Below, one piece after another: positions 1 to 12,028 of a DNA stretch of 64,000 bases. The stretch comes from Nereocystis luetkeana (taxonomy: Eukaryota > Sar > Phaeophyceae > Laminariales > Laminariaceae): contig JARUPZ010000004.1 in assembly GCA_031213475.1 (NCBI GenBank), forward strand, positions 5,713,169 through 5,777,168. The letters run 5' to 3'. The translations under genes were made by a program, and so were the position numbers. The notes under the pieces are model-generated. The model saw only the letters and a program-made list of their open reading frames with translations. It was not told where the DNA came from and did no database searches. Within the stretch, counting starts at the first letter, position 1. Every line of letters starts with the position of its first letter.

Positions 1-190
1 GTTCTGATTACTGTAGGATGCAGCTCACCCTTCACCCCCCCCCCCCCCCCTTCAAGTAGTGTTTGCCTGGTCAGTCGGTGAAAACCCCGACATGCTCCGT
101 CCCAGCATTGTACGGATGCGAGGGTCTATTTTCATACGACTACGGCCATGCATGAGATCGAGTACATCTCTCCTATCGAGTACACCCCCA
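1..190 (+). repeat. Dispersed repeat family E, copy 1, cut by the window edge
   Basis: This matches five other copies in the window, at 44307-44436, 53373-53469, 56555-56736, 57189-57278 and 58545-58745. The shared core reads CCGACATGCTCCGTCCC, then a GGATGCGAGGGTCTAT segment, then ACGACTACGGCCATGCATGA. A C-run interrupts this copy at about 37-50, and a second C-run (187-199) follows its 3' end. No coding frame is shared among copies. The class is unknown; no terminal inverted repeats or tRNA boxes are visible. Confidence 0.7.
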
Positions 191-568
191 ACCCCCCCCC
201 CTCTCCCTCCGCTTCAAATCTCAAAAAAGGAGCTCATTGGTGCCGGTATACGAACAAACCTACCTATGCGCGTGTTATTAATACTATCATTGCAGTACTC
301 GTACGTATATACAATACCGCTCCGTCCGGAAATGTAAGGAACCGTCTATTTGCATATCTGTACTTGAACCGTCCCTGTATTTCCGGACAGAGCGGAAGTG
401 TTTTTACGGGTTTCTCAGCCCGATGTCCGGTCGGCGGGCCGGCCGGCCGGGTTTGACATAACCAGATATTGTCGCTTTTTTGTTTCAAAACGCTTGGTGT
501 GTTCGGTCGAGCCGCTATTGTTGGGGTGCCGTGCGAGGTTGTTAGTCGTAATGGTGTGTGCATTCGTG

Positions 569-574
<6 letters not shown>

Positions 575-612
<38 letters not shown>

Positions 613-613
613 T
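575..613. repeat. (TGCG)n microsatellite
   Basis: About ten perfect TGCG units. The reverse strand gives an Ala-Arg-Thr-His repeat frame that is a by-product of the microsatellite. Confidence 0.95.
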
Positions 614-689
614 GTTTGTATGTTTGAGTGTGTTTCTTTTCGCGTCTATGTTTTGAACCCGGCGGGATTTCACGGCCAAACAGCCATTT

Positions 690-812
690 GACGGGGGGGC
701 ATAGTAAATACGACCTACGGTGCACACAAAAACTTATACCAGGGTATGCTTACCTTTTTTTTACCAACAATATTTGGTCCTATTCACTATGGGCCCCCGT
801 AATAATTGGCAG
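690..812. mobile_element. TA-flanked MITE (family B), degenerate copy
   Basis: The left end (ACGGGGGGGCATAGTAAATA) and right end (a TATTTGGTCCTATTCACTAT segment followed by GGGCCCCCGTAATA) are imperfect inverted repeats of each other. They match the better copies at 12346, 12689 and 57705. The interior is AT-rich and non-coding. Confidence 0.7.
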
Positions 813-1330
813 GTGCCGTTATGTAGCCTATCTTACCAAGGTATCTTTTAGGTCAGCAAGCCACCTCCGGAGAACGACTGACAATCAAATCCGACTAGTA
901 AAATAGTTGGTGAGCTGAGTCGTGCCGGCCTACACAGCTCTACTTAGAGTTTTGTTTTTCACGGGTTTCTTTCTCACCCGGCCGTTCGCGCCGCGCCCAA
1001 CACATGGCTCTCCGGGCGTAAATCTTAGTCTCTCTTTCGTCCTGATATTCGTATCTAAACGGTCATTTTGTTTTTCAAGGCCCGAGTGGTATATGGTTTG
1101 TTTGCGCTACGTAGCGCCTGGCGTGTCGACGCCTCCCACTAAAGGTTTGCTCCCTTCGTCGCTTGCTCGCTCGCTTCGGGGTTGCGGCCCGTCCCGTGCT
1201 GTGTCGCGGGCGGTGCATGTGTGTCGTGTGCATCTGTGTCGGACCAGGGCGGCATTATGCTGGTGGGTGCAAGGCGGGGCTCACAGGCATCATCCCGGGC
1301 CGGGCTTAGCTTTGAGGTCGTCTCGAGCCC

Positions 1331-1363
<33 letters not shown>

Positions 1364-1504
1364 TGATGATGGTGACGGTGGTGGCGGTGCCGGCGGTGGT
1401 AACGACATCGGCCGTGGCGGCGCCAGCGGCGATGGTGGTAGTGAAACTCTCTAAATTGTGGGGGCTCTCACGGATCAGGACGGATCGGATCCGGTCCGGT
1501 CAGA

Positions 1505-1778
1505 TCGGGTCAGGTCGGGTCGGGTCGGGTCGGGTCGGGTCGGGTCGGGTCGGGTCGGGTCGGGTCGGGTCGGGTCGGGTCGGGTCGGGTCGGGTCGGGT
1601 CGGGTCGGGTCGGGTCGGGTCGGGTCGGGTCGGGTCGGGTCGGGTCGGGTCGGGTCGGGTCGGTTCGTCTCGCATCCAGGAGTTTTCAAACTCTCATGGG
1701 TTGGGTTGGTTTGGGTCACCCATACCCGACTCTACCCGACCCGATCCGCGAGGTTTTGGCCCGACCCGCGAGTAGCTC
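1505..1778. repeat. (GGGTC)n array with conserved flank (family G)
   Basis: About 30 GGGTC pentamers occupy 1514-1662. A non-repetitive flank follows: a GGAGTTTTCAAACTCTC hairpin, then TACCCGAC and GACCCGCGAG motifs in the opposite polarity. The same arrangement recurs at 61240-61372, and a GGCCC-rich relative lies at 49610-49790. All six frames are open only because a 5-base repeat without a stop cannot stop; no protein is implied. Confidence 0.85.
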
Positions 1779-1789
1779 GGCTAAATAGT

Positions 1790-1969
1790 AACATGTTGGT
1801 GCGGTCCTGCCGTGCAAACGCCTATCGAAAGCTACGGTTACGGCCATGAGTCGGCACTGCCGCCGGAGAAAGGGAGTGGCTGAAGCGGAGCTGCACTCGC
1901 TCGGCGCAACCTCGACAGGATCCGGCGAGAGCGCTCCTCCTTTTTTTTTGGTGCAGTTACAAGAGCAGT

Positions 1970-2000
<31 letters not shown>

Positions 2001-5000
2001 CCTTGAATTTCTGTCGCCTCTGGGTTGTTCCGAAGGCAGTAGCACCACGAACGATCGTACAGAGCTTGATTTTCTGTCGCTCCTTGGATGTTGTCATGAT
2101 GGCGGCAGTAGGGCTTGAGTTTTGCTGTCGTTCGGGAGAACGGAGGCGAGCGGGTCACGGTCGGTTGGTTGGTTGGTTGGTTGGTCGGTTGGTTGGTTGG
2201 TTGGTTGGTTGGTCGATCGGCCGAACGGTCGGTCGTTCGAGCGGACGGGCTGGTGGGCTCGGGGGGGGGGGGGGCTAAGCGGGACGTGCTGAACACCACC
2301 TGTCGCGGCTGGAAGTAGGAGTGGTCGTAACACAGCGATATGCCCGTTGTGTTGTGTGTGCTCTAAACGGTTGCGTTGCCTCCGAGTTGGTAGCCCGTTC
2401 ATTGTTTTTTCTGCGAAGGATCGTTTTCTCCCAGGAGTTTGTACCATGGCGGGCGGGCGTTGGGGCGGGGGTGGGGGCGGGGGTGGCCGTACAGCATCTA
2501 CGAGGGGGGAGTTCGTTCAGAGAGTTGATCACGAACCTGATTCGTTTATCGTTTTGTGTTGGAATGTTCGGAAATAAATGTAAGGAACTTGTGGGTGTTG
2601 CAATTAAATATAGCTATTGATAAAAACAAACGATTCTGACATTTGGGGACAGAATGGAATAGCTTTACCACGGTCGTATCTGGTGGTGGTGGTGGTGGTG
2701 GGGGGGGGTGAATTCACTTGCTTTGCGCGAGATAATCCTGTTTGCCCGTGACCCGCCCCGCACCTCTTTTTCAGAAAGACGGGATTAGACCAATTGTTTG
2801 TTTTCGTGTTATTTTTGTTGAATCCGCGTAAGAAATACCCCCCTCCTTTTTTTTCTTGCCCGTGTTGAAAAGTTTGAAAATATGTGAAAAGCATCTGTGT
2901 CTGTTCAGGTTTGGCTGCACTATTCGCAGGCGTTTTTTCATTGTTGTCATTGGTATGCCCTTGAAGCCTACTGCTGCTTACCTAATAGCACCGGAGTGGC
3001 GCACAGGGAGAAGGCTACCACATCAGTACATGGTGCCTGTTAATATGTTTGCGAGTACAAAACAGAACTGCTGTCTCCGACTGACTAGATTGATTTTGTT
3101 ATATCTGTTCTTCTGGGGAACAGACCCAGTGCCATCTACGCCTATAAATCTTGTACCTTAACAACGGTTCCATGATTTCTGTCTTCTTTACTGCTTGTTT
3201 CGTCTCCGTATATCTATAGGTATACCTTGTGTTGTTCGTTGATGGCTCTTGTTGCGCTCTTATGCGGTGGTTGATGCCTTACCAGGTAGTACCCGGTACG
3301 AATCATGTCTCGACCAGGTGTAGGAACCCGCGAGTACCCGCCACAAACAGGCGTATACCCGCCATATACTTGGAGCCCGGATCCCACTTGGCCCTCGGAG
3401 TAGTGCCATATTGATGACCGAGTACACATTTGTACACCAAGACACCTGTAAAGTTAGGGACAGGAGTGCCGGCCAAGCCTGGATTTATTATCATGCCGTA
3501 GGGAATGCGCTCGTCGTAGTGAAATATTGGCTGGGTTTCGTACGGTAACATATTATGGTTCTCCTGCAATCTGATTTGCCTTTCACGTGTTGTTCGTTTT
3601 CGAAGTGTAGGAAATAAATGGTGTCCTGTCTGTAAATCAGCAGTATAGCAGCCAGATCAAAGAAAGACGTTTGAAGGTACCACTCACTGTTAAACAAATG
3701 AATCCATAAAAAAAGGGTTGCTTGCAAACGAGTACAACAAGTTGGTCCACGTACTCACGAACTCTGCTGACATCATTAAACTCTGGCTTTTTCTCGTAGT
3801 ATAGCGTCCCCTTAATTAAGCGCAAGCCCTGCCTGCAGTAACGCCATAACCCGTTCCGCTCTTCTTGGACGAGACACGCGCTCCATATCGCACGGGTTGC
3901 GCCCGGACCTCAACCAATGTGTCCGGCCGGGCTTCCCGTGTCGACTACTTAACGTGTGTTGCCCGAAAGCGCTCGTACGAAGAGATATACTCCAACATAA
4001 AGTACGAAAAATTACAGTCATACGAAACTGGAAATGTGAAGACCTATTCATGAAAGTGCTTGTATTCTTTTACCAGGTAACCAGGTAGGTAGTAAATAGG
4101 TATTCAGCTCTCCTTGCAGCACCACGAAGCAAACAGTGCAGCAAGTACATCCCGATGGTCGCGCGTTTTCTCCGCCCCTTTCGGAAGGATGATGCACACA
4201 TCGGACACATTATTGGCAATCTGCAGATATATCATAATCTAGATAATCCACGAGTATATATACAGTACATCCTACCCTATCAGGTATCTGGTATGTTTTT
4301 GGCCGTCACGGTATCATATGTTTTGATGTACGGACGCTGTGCAAGAAGAATAGCTGCATCGTTAAAAAAAAAAACATCCGGCTACTATCGAGTACCAGGC
4401 ATCAGCGCAAGAGGAAGAGAGGTGCCGTTCAGATTCCACGTGGTGAAAATAAAAACATGAAAAACAACAACAACAACAAACATCGTTGATTCTTAAATCG
4501 CACAGATAATCTATCTTCAGCAGAAGAAAGACCCTGTATGTGTCGTTATCATGTACCAGGTACCTCTGACAATAGAGTTGCTTGCTACGCCACCAGGATT
4601 GGTGGTGTCTTGAGGTTTTACGTGCGTGCGGTCGATCCGGAAATAAGCCCCCGGGTACTGTACAGTAGTTAGTGGACTTTACATCGACGCGGTTGTTGTT
4701 GTCATTATGCTTGTTTCATAAAAAAATAGGTTGCGCAAGAAGAAGAGCTGTGTACGGTACGTACCCCTCACCCTAAGTGGTAAACACGAGCTAGCGTGCG
4801 CACGAAGAGAGCCATACATATATATGTGTATGAGGTATTCTGCCATTCAGATCCAACCCCCGGCGACCTGCCGCCGTCGTCGTTCATCGTTGAGAAACTA
4901 AAATACTGTATACTACCATGATTGATTTTTAGATCAGGGCAGGCGGTACATATTATACGAACTGCTAATAATATACCAGGTAGTACTGGTACCAGGTATG

Positions 5001-5360
5001 CCTACTCATATTATGCATCATCTGCTCGGAAAGATCCGTGTAGTCACATGGTATGGGGATGAATCTGGTCTGCCCGATGTGCGGAAGGATGTTGAACAAG
5101 ATCCGTGATGACTCCCCTCATGTCATGAATTGGGGGTGCATATATATTCAAGTGAGTACACGCAGGGAAGGAAAATTGGTTCGATGAAGTTAGTGGTATT
5201 CGATGAATCAGCTTTTTCATTTTGAATGAATAACGCCCTGCACATTGTCAGAAAGAAGGCAAATAAAAAAATAAAATAAAAAAATAAAAAAAACCTGATC
5301 TGATTGGAGGCTGCCGGCGGACGAATATAATGATTGCGGGGAGATGCGGTGTGACACACA
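1790..5360. other. Intergenic, no gene seen
   Basis: This stretch holds a CAG run (about 1970-2000), a (GGTT)n run (about 2160-2213), G-runs (2263-2275, 2700-2710) and AT-rich sequence. Many copies of the word CCAGGTA or its complement are scattered through 3.2-5.0 kb. Open frames are short and none has paired splice signals that I would defend. Confidence 0.5.
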
Positions 5361-5736
5361 ATCAACCAACCAATAATATAACTTCTCGATTGATTGATTG
5401 ATTGTTCGATTGATTGGTTGTCCCGTTTCTTTTAGCCGTGATGTTTGATATCTTCTTGTGTATCATACGCAGTAGAAACAGACGTTTCAGATATTTCACA
5501 CCGACTCCCTCGAGGGGTAGAGCGTCGCGTCCTGCTGGGAGCGACCAGTCAGTGCAGCACGGGCGCCCGCGGCCACCGCGAGCGCGGCCAGGTAGGTCGT
5601 ACCCGGGAGGCACCACCACAGCGGTCGCCCGCCGCATCGAGTTGAGGCGATCGAGCTACTAAATGTTTCGTGTGCTCTTCTTACTTGCAGGGTGGGCGTG
5701 GATTCGCCGGGGATTGTTGCCGTTGTTGCTTATTTC

Positions 5737-5815
<79 letters not shown>

Positions 5816-5816
5816 G
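5737..5816. repeat. (GTT)n microsatellite
   Basis: About 26 perfect GTT units. It produces poly-Val, poly-Leu/Cys and poly-Asn shadow frames that are not genes. Confidence 0.95.
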
Positions 5817-6283
5817 ATGTTTACCGTATCCGCGTACGGAGTACCCTGCGTATCCACTTTTTTCAAGGAGATTTTCGTGTACGAAAACCGTGAGTATCGC
5901 AGCAAACACACGCCCTCAGCCTGTACGTACGCACGCGCCCTACAATTTTCGATCGAGGTGACTGGCGCCGTTTTAGTTTCCCAAATAATCGAGCTACGAA
6001 CGGTGTACTACAGGTATGCTGTAGTCTGGTCGACACGACCTGCATATATATGCTACTTCTTGTTGCCGGTGGGCACGATCGCCCAGACTGCAGTCTACGC
6101 TGCTGGTTGTGTACCAAGGGACTGTTTTTTTACTATATACGAGTACACCACAGCAGTACGGCCCACCATGCAGCAGTGCCTCCATAAATATAGGCAATCA
6201 AATGCCTGATATCCGATGCCCTTCATGTCTTTTGTCTCACTCGACCGTCCACCTTTCGCTATCACAGGCCGCACTGCCGGAAC

Positions 6284-6442
6284 ATGCCACGCCTACGAGG
6301 AATATCGTGGGTTGCGCTGTTCGTCGCGTCTACCTCGACCCTCCCCGCCCCGAGCGCAGCCAGCGCCTTCATGTACGCGGGGATCGCGGCGAGGATTGAG
6401 GCCGGCACTCATGATGGCCTTCCCAGGCAACACCCCCGAGAT
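6284..6442 (+). CDS. Candidate first exon with an N-terminal presequence
   Basis: ATG opens 53 codons that end at a good donor (GAT then GTAAGA). The peptide begins MPRLRG, has a short hydrophobic stretch (WVALFVAST), then SAASAF at about residues 24-29. In heterokont algae an ASAF-type motif marks the signal/transit peptide junction of plastid-bound proteins, so a plastid or secretory target is conceivable. The exon ends in phase 0 and the candidate exon at 10207 starts in phase 0, so they could join. GC-rich sequence keeps the other two plus frames open as well, so the frame choice rests mainly on the peptide. Product unknown. Confidence 0.3.
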
Positions 6443-7047
6443 GTAAGAGCTAAACACCATCATATTATTGCTGTGCATACTCATGAGGCGTTGGTTGATG
6501 AACGTTCACAAACGCCGCTGTTTTCAGTTGGTAGCACAGAGCACGCCATTAGTAGTAGGAGCATCGCAGTACAGCGTGGGTAACTACTGTATGTAGGTTG
6601 GCCAGAAGGTATATCGTCGGCTTTACGCCAAGTACTCGTAGCACGTAAGGCTGACGCTAGAGCTGAATCCGAGGGCTCGTGCCCTGGGCCGCTTCTGCTC
6701 CTTCCTGTGCGTCGGCGCGATAAAAATCAAAGCGAGAACGATCTCACCCGGAAAAAACAGAGGTGGGGCTGCTTTACGGTTTTGCTTTATGCTATTATTA
6801 TTTCACCTCACACAGCAGTAGTAGTAGTAGCACAGGGTGCGTAGATATCAAATTCGGCTTTTTTGTGTCTCGATTCTTCTGTTGGTTGCTGAGTGGTTGG
6901 TTCTTCAAGCCAACCCAACTATTAATATGTATCTATCAATAATGCACACCTCGGGCAATTCACCCCTTCCTGCTGGGCGACTTAGATATTTCAAGGCAGA
7001 TAGAAGATCTATGATATATTCCACTGTGGAACAACCGTGTATTATCT

Positions 7048-7160
7048 ATTCACGGGGGGCCATAGGAAGCAGGACCAAATATTGGTTCGTACGTCGTACT
7101 CGTAGTAAAAATGGAAAATACATACCTGGTAGGTGTTTGTGTGTATACCGTTACGGTAGG
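7048..7160. mobile_element. TA-flanked MITE (family B), decayed copy
   Basis: The left arm (CACGGGGGGCCATAGGAAGC, then AGGACCAAATATTG) and the internal GTGTTTGTGTGTATACCG block match the family. The right terminal repeat has been lost. Confidence 0.6.
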
Positions 7161-7164
7161 TTGT

Positions 7165-7211
7165 TATAAGGATTACCTTGGGCTGGGTAATCGATCGGTC
7201 TTTTACCCCTC
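7165..7211 (+). mobile_element. SINE fragment (family T), 5' leader only
   Basis: This carries the leader GGCTGGGTAATCGATCGGTC followed by TTTTACCCCT. The same leader precedes the tRNA-like heads at 9126 and, on the minus strand, at 61425-61560. The tRNA-like part is missing here. Confidence 0.6.
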
Positions 7212-7836
7212 CCTGTTGTTGTTGTTCTCACATTAACTCTCTGACGAAGGAGTCCGTGGTCATACAAAGGTGCTGGAGCCCTAAGAAGACCCGAAAAACG
7301 GGGAAAAAATCGAAAATTCGGCTGCCTCAAAATACACGAACGAGACGAAGAAAGCGCACACTAGCTAAAACCAATGTGCAAACTGAACTAACATGGCCGC
7401 GGGTATATCCTCTCAACTATAACATAAAGTACCCCCGTTCCCACCACTAACCAACTCGTGGCTGCTGACTACAGCGGATGCTATCTGAAGTGCTGCCTGC
7501 ACCGTACGAAACGCACGGTAGTAGTCGTGAAAACGAAAGAGGAACGCACCTACCTGCCTGATAATATATATCTGGAGTGCTGTCAGAGTGAAGAGGCGCG
7601 GATATGCAGTGAAAAAAGGAGCAATCAAACCTTACTACCACACGAATATCAACGATCGCCATCTCTTCCTGGACTGTCTGATACAAAACGGTGCAGCACG
7701 GTTATGATACCACGCCCCTGATAATTGCGTAGGTTATTCCCCATGAAGGGTATACAACTCGTTAAACTACAAAAAGACCAGTGACGACGTTAATAACAAG
7801 TACCGGTAGATACTATTCTGCCTCGCGAAAAACAAT

Positions 7837-8245
7837 AATAAACAGACAAATCGGAAAAATGGGAACGAAGCCTAAAATGAGAACCAAGCCGTATCTCCAG
7901 AAGAACCATGTGGTGTATCAGATAACCAAAATGATCCTGCGAAACCCCTTGGCCAGCCCTGTGAGAGGAGCTCGTCAGAACGGTCATGCTCCATCATCTC
8001 GTGCCTTCGGGTGGGCGCAAAAAGCGATATACGCTGGCTGTATTGTGATTTCTCTAGATGCTGGCTACCGCGGCGATGCCGAGGACTTCCAGCCTGAGCG
8101 ACAGCTCATTCGAAGGCTGCTGTACAGCCCCACAGGACTGTCAACTTTTTTTCTTGGAGTTGTACACAATTGGTTTGCTTTCTCAAAAAAAACGTCCGTT
8201 CTCATTTTTTGTTTCGTTCCCATTTTTCCGATTTGTCTGTTAATA
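7837..8245. repeat. Inverted repeat, arms about 50 bases
   Basis: The arm at 7837-7892 contains ACAGACAAATCGGAAAAATG and continues GGAACGAA. The reverse complement of 8198-8245 contains the same 28 bases without mismatch, then diverges slightly. The arms enclose about 300 bases. A small open frame runs through the spacer, but no splice or start evidence makes it a gene. Confidence 0.65.
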
Positions 8246-8899
8246 CCAGGAAAAAACAAACCATGACTGCTTCTCTCGTGATGACAGTGTGCGCGCAGAT
8301 CATGGGTCTCCGTGCACCGTCTTCCTGCCGCTCTTCATGGCCGCCTCATCGCCTTGGCCCAATCCACCCGCCCCTTTGCGCGTGCACTCGTTGCCATTCC
8401 CTTCCAGTCGATTCCCTTTCTCCGTCATCCCGAAAAACAAAATGCTCCTCGCACTTACTTGCGGTTCAGATCTTAAAAATAAAAATTCTCGCGCAGGGGG
8501 AGGTCAATCCGTCTCTTCCCCGCACGTCGACGCTCAGTCTCCCTCCTCCCTCGTCGTCGAATCCAGCCTCCTACCGGCGCAATAAACTGTGCCGTAGTGT
8601 GGCCTGTGGTGGCGCCTGCCTCCGCGCACGGACACCCCGATTGAACATTGCTGCTCTGCCGCAGCTGCCTAAAAAAGACGCGCGAATCGTAGGTCTCCGT
8701 GCCTGACGCACCACGTACGACCCAACTCTACTGCCGCCTGAGCCTCGCGGCCACAGGCAGCAGTAAGAAGGTATCACTCCTTGAGGGTGAGTCGGGCCTT
8801 ACACCCGCCAGAAATACCTACCCCACTCGCTATTATTAGCCTGATAGGGCATGCCTCGCAGCATTCCTTGCCGAGGCAGCGAGGGGAACGGAGGGTAGT

Positions 8900-9010
8900 T
8901 ATACCCCTATAGCTCACTACTAGGTAACACCCTCACATTTGACGTCGTCCAGGTCACGGGTTCGAACCTCACTTCGAACGTTTCTTTTACAGAAACGCTT
9001 GCGCGTGCAC
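8900..9010 (+). mobile_element. tRNA-derived SINE (family T)
   Basis: A tRNA-like head with an A-box-like segment (TAGCTCACTACTAGG, about 8910-8924) and a good B box (GGGTTCGAACC, about 8958-8968). The following AAACGCTTGCGCGTGCAC resembles the tail of the minus-strand copy at 61425. The cloverleaf pairing is poor, so this is a SINE head and not a working tRNA gene. Confidence 0.65.
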
Positions 9011-9125
9011 ACCTAAAAAAACACATCTCCCACCCCCAGGTAATGAAACGAAGCTAGGTCAGCGTACGGACGTACACGGTTCCGACGCCCCAAAGACCCC
9101 ACCGTTCATAGGGGGGGAGAGTGTT

Positions 9126-9203
9126 AAAAGGATTACCTTGGGCTGGGTAATCGATCGGTCTTTTACCCCTATAGTTCAGTAGGTAACACCTTCACAAGGT
9201 CCT
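9126..9203 (+). mobile_element. SINE fragment (family T)
   Basis: The GGCTGGGTAATCGATCGGTC leader is joined to TTTTACCCCT and an A-box-like TAGTTCAGTAGGTAACACC. The copy stops before a B box. Confidence 0.65.
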
Positions 9204-10206
9204 ATGTATTTGCCCCGTAATAGTGCAGCTCGTGCCGCAGGGTGGGAACCATTCAATCTGCATAATTAATGTATCAACTGGAACATGTATAGTAGCACTT
9301 GTTTCCAAGTTCAGATATGTGCTATATATATATATGCAGGTCCTCCTGCACAACCCCCCACAACGTCAGGCAAAGGACTATTAATAGTCGTATGTAGATG
9401 ATCTACCTGTAGATAGATAGATAGATAGATAGATCATGACCTCTACGAGTATCCGTCCGAGGTTGTGCAATAATATTGGTGCATTCATGATGTGCTCTTT
9501 CCGGTACATCCCAGGAAAATTTTGCGTGTCGACGTAGTGGTGCATAAACAGTACGTAGTCACACTACTACAACAACAGCTGTATTAACACCAGGTAGTAG
9601 TAAGTAGGTACCTAGTACCAGGTATCTGTTTTGCACTATATCCTCTCCCCGAAGAGTGAGCAACAGTCCTCGGCCAATATGTCTTGCGTATTATTTATTA
9701 CCGAGCTATATATATATGGTCGGCTGGTGCTCTGTTTTCTCCCTCTTTATTAGTACGAGGTATTTTTGTGTTTTCTCTTCCTATTATTTACCTGGTATTG
9801 TATATATATTCTCCCTTCTTTGCTCTCTCCCTCCTATTATTATGAATATTATTAATAGTCGCAACCCAGATACGGGGGCACATACAGTAGCAAGCTCTCT
9901 CCCCCCCTCCCCACTACGATTTGTGCCTTTGTTTTTATCGCGAGAAGACTTCAGCCAGGTTTTCCCTCTTCTTTGACTCGCGTCGAGTTTCACCTACTAC
10001 TACCCGCGCTACTCTCTCTCAGCACAACATTGTTAATATTATTAGAGGTCCGGACACTCTGTACCCATGGACAGGTTTGCCTATTATTATAAAGTCGGTA
10101 AGTCGGTACTCGTTGGTACTCAAGTGTCTTGGTTTATCTCATTCAAGGCAGCATCAAAACAAAAAAAAATCAACTCGAGCAAATAAATGTGTTTTCCCCT
10201 ACGCAG

Positions 10207-10341
10207 GGTCCCTTCGCACAGCTGGTCAAGAAACTAGCTTCGATGAGGACGCAAAATGAGTGTTGCGCCGATCTCCTGAAGGAGGAAGGTCTGGTCCCCC
10301 GAGCACCCGACGGCACAGTTGAGCTACCGGTCAGCTGGTGA
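10207..10341 (+). CDS. Candidate exon, possibly terminal, of an unknown gene
   Basis: Preceded by the acceptor CCCCTACGCAG. Only one of three frames is open: 44 codons beginning GPFAQLVKKLASMRTQ, continuing through ECCADLLKEEGL and ending ELPVSW then TGA. Two other readings are possible. It may be the 3' terminal exon, whose phase-0 start fits the 6284-6442 exon. Or it may end at the donor GTGAGA (10338), leaving phase 2. The peptide is helix-prone and hydrophilic. I do not recognise a family. Confidence 0.4.
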   Translation, partial: GPFAQLVKKLASMRTQNECCADLLKEEGLVPRAPDGTVELPVSW

Positions 10342-10604
10342 GATATATATTATGGCGTCTTCTCTTGACCTACCTGCTGAAAGGTTCCCCCGGCAGCTCC
10401 CTGCACCATGTATGTCTGTACGTGCATATTAATTGTGTTTCGGAGGCTACTCTACTCTGTTATTGAGGAGCGTTCTACTGTACGTACTGTAACACTACCC
10501 TGCCACAGTAAACCTGACCCAAAACAACCGCACTATACAACGAAAATAGAGAAAATAGGTATGTATGTGCGTTCAAACCACGGACAATCCCGATGGGGGT
10601 ATTA

Positions 10605-10665
10605 TTGCTGTGCTGTACTGTGCTGTACTGTGCTGTACTGTGCTGTACTGGACTGTACTGCAGTA
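10605..10665. repeat. TGTACTGTGC minisatellite
   Basis: Four to five tandem copies of a 10-base unit (TGTACTGTGC), the last ones degenerate. A related degenerate patch lies at 13082-13185. Confidence 0.85.
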
Positions 10666-11124
10666 TACAACGAGCACTCACTGTCGAATATTGCACATAC
10701 ATGATCGAGCAGATACCATGGACTACTCTGTTGCAGTATATTCCTGATATAATATGCATCACCCACTCTACAGTAGTAGTAGCTCACGTTGCTGGGTGGG
10801 AGGGTGTATTATATTAGTTTGTCTCTTCTTGCCATCCGACAATGTGCTGCATGATCTTCAACAACATGGATCACTCATAACTTTCCCGAAAGAAGAAAAT
10901 TCTCGGAAGCAAATAATAATAGGAAATCTATCTATGATGCACCAAGTCTACCTCACTCCTGTGCCAACTTTAGGCTTGCCTACTCCATTAAATATTTGCT
11001 GTCTTTGCTCCTCCCTTCTCATTACGTTCTATTCTTCTACTACTATATTCTGTATGAACTACTGCTGCTGTATGTACGTAGCAACTCTGGCCTGTGGGTT
11101 GGAGATAGACGTACTACTGCCACT

Positions 11125-11235
11125 CTAACCCTTTTTTTAGCACTGCAGTCTCGTTTTGGGGACAATAATAGTGGATAATTTACTTGGGATTTGAGTGGTT
11201 TGTCCCCACAACGGGACTGGAGTTCTAAAAGCTAA
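11125..11235. mobile_element. TTAA-type hairpin MITE (family C), diverged
   Basis: Imperfect inverted arms surround a short spacer: CAGTCTCGTTTTGGGGACA on the left and TGTCCCCACAACGGGACTG on the right. The flanking tetranucleotides read CTAA on both sides, one change from the TTAA seen at better copies. Confidence 0.7.
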
Positions 11236-11584
11236 GGATCGTTTGTGTACTACTGCTGTTCCATCCAAACGGTCGTAATGTACCAGGTAGGTACGTATGT
11301 TAATAATGTATTTATTTAGGGACGGAGTGGTACAGTCCAGCATACATAAAACATACATATGTCATGCATACGGATGCCCCACAACCGCTCGTCATGACGG
11401 CGGCATATGATATGTTTTACTGCAGTAGACTGCTGTGTATCTCGTACTACTACTACTACTGCTAGTTAGTGCTGTAGGTCATAATCTATCTGTCAGATAG
11501 ATAGATGCATGCGTGGAATGCTGAAAACACCGGCCTCGTAACGGCATTTAATACACTAAAAAAGGTATAGGTGTCGGGTAGGCC

Positions 11585-11705
11585 CTGTCGGTCTATTATG
11601 CAGTCAGTTCAGTCTATATATTCAGTATGTTCCGTCTATTATTCCGTCTGTCTCTGTTCAGTCTATTTGATGGCTTCAGCCTATTATTCAGCCTACTATT
11701 CGGCC
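11585..11705. repeat. Degenerate TTCAGTCTATTA minisatellite
   Basis: About nine loose repeats of a unit like TTCAGTCTATTA or TTCCGTCTATTA. It falls inside a 119-codon plus-strand open frame that I do not consider coding. Confidence 0.6.
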
Positions 11706-12028
11706 GAGGAGCCCCGTCAGTCAGAAACGCGCGCATAACTATTATTATGTACCTGGTAAATATTATGTGCATCGTCCTGTTGACCCGGGTAGCATCCAGG
11801 CTAGGGGAGTCACTGGCCTATATCCTCGACGAGGAAATAAGGAAGCACATATACTTCCTCATACCCGGTGGCTTGGTAGGTGGTCCGCGTGCCTATATCA
11901 AGATCAATTTCGCGGGGTTTAAGTCCCACCGAGTGCATGCTCGTATGTATGTATGTATGGGCTTTTTATTGCATGAAAGAAATTGATTATTAATTAGCGG
12001 AAAGCGCAAGAAGAGCGTGAGTCCGCTA

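Noticed and set aside
1458..1788. Gly-Ser-Gly-Arg-Val and Arg-Pro-Asp-Pro-Thr repeat proteins on both strands
   Set aside because: They are translations of the GGGTC pentamer, which cannot produce a stop in any frame; no start context, domain or splice support.
5663..6209. Poly-Val and poly-Leu frames over the GTT tract
   Set aside because: Microsatellite shadows; flanking residues show no membrane-protein logic.
8900..8970. Functional tRNA gene
   Set aside because: Good A and B boxes, but the acceptor and anticodon arms do not pair, and it belongs to a dispersed SINE family.
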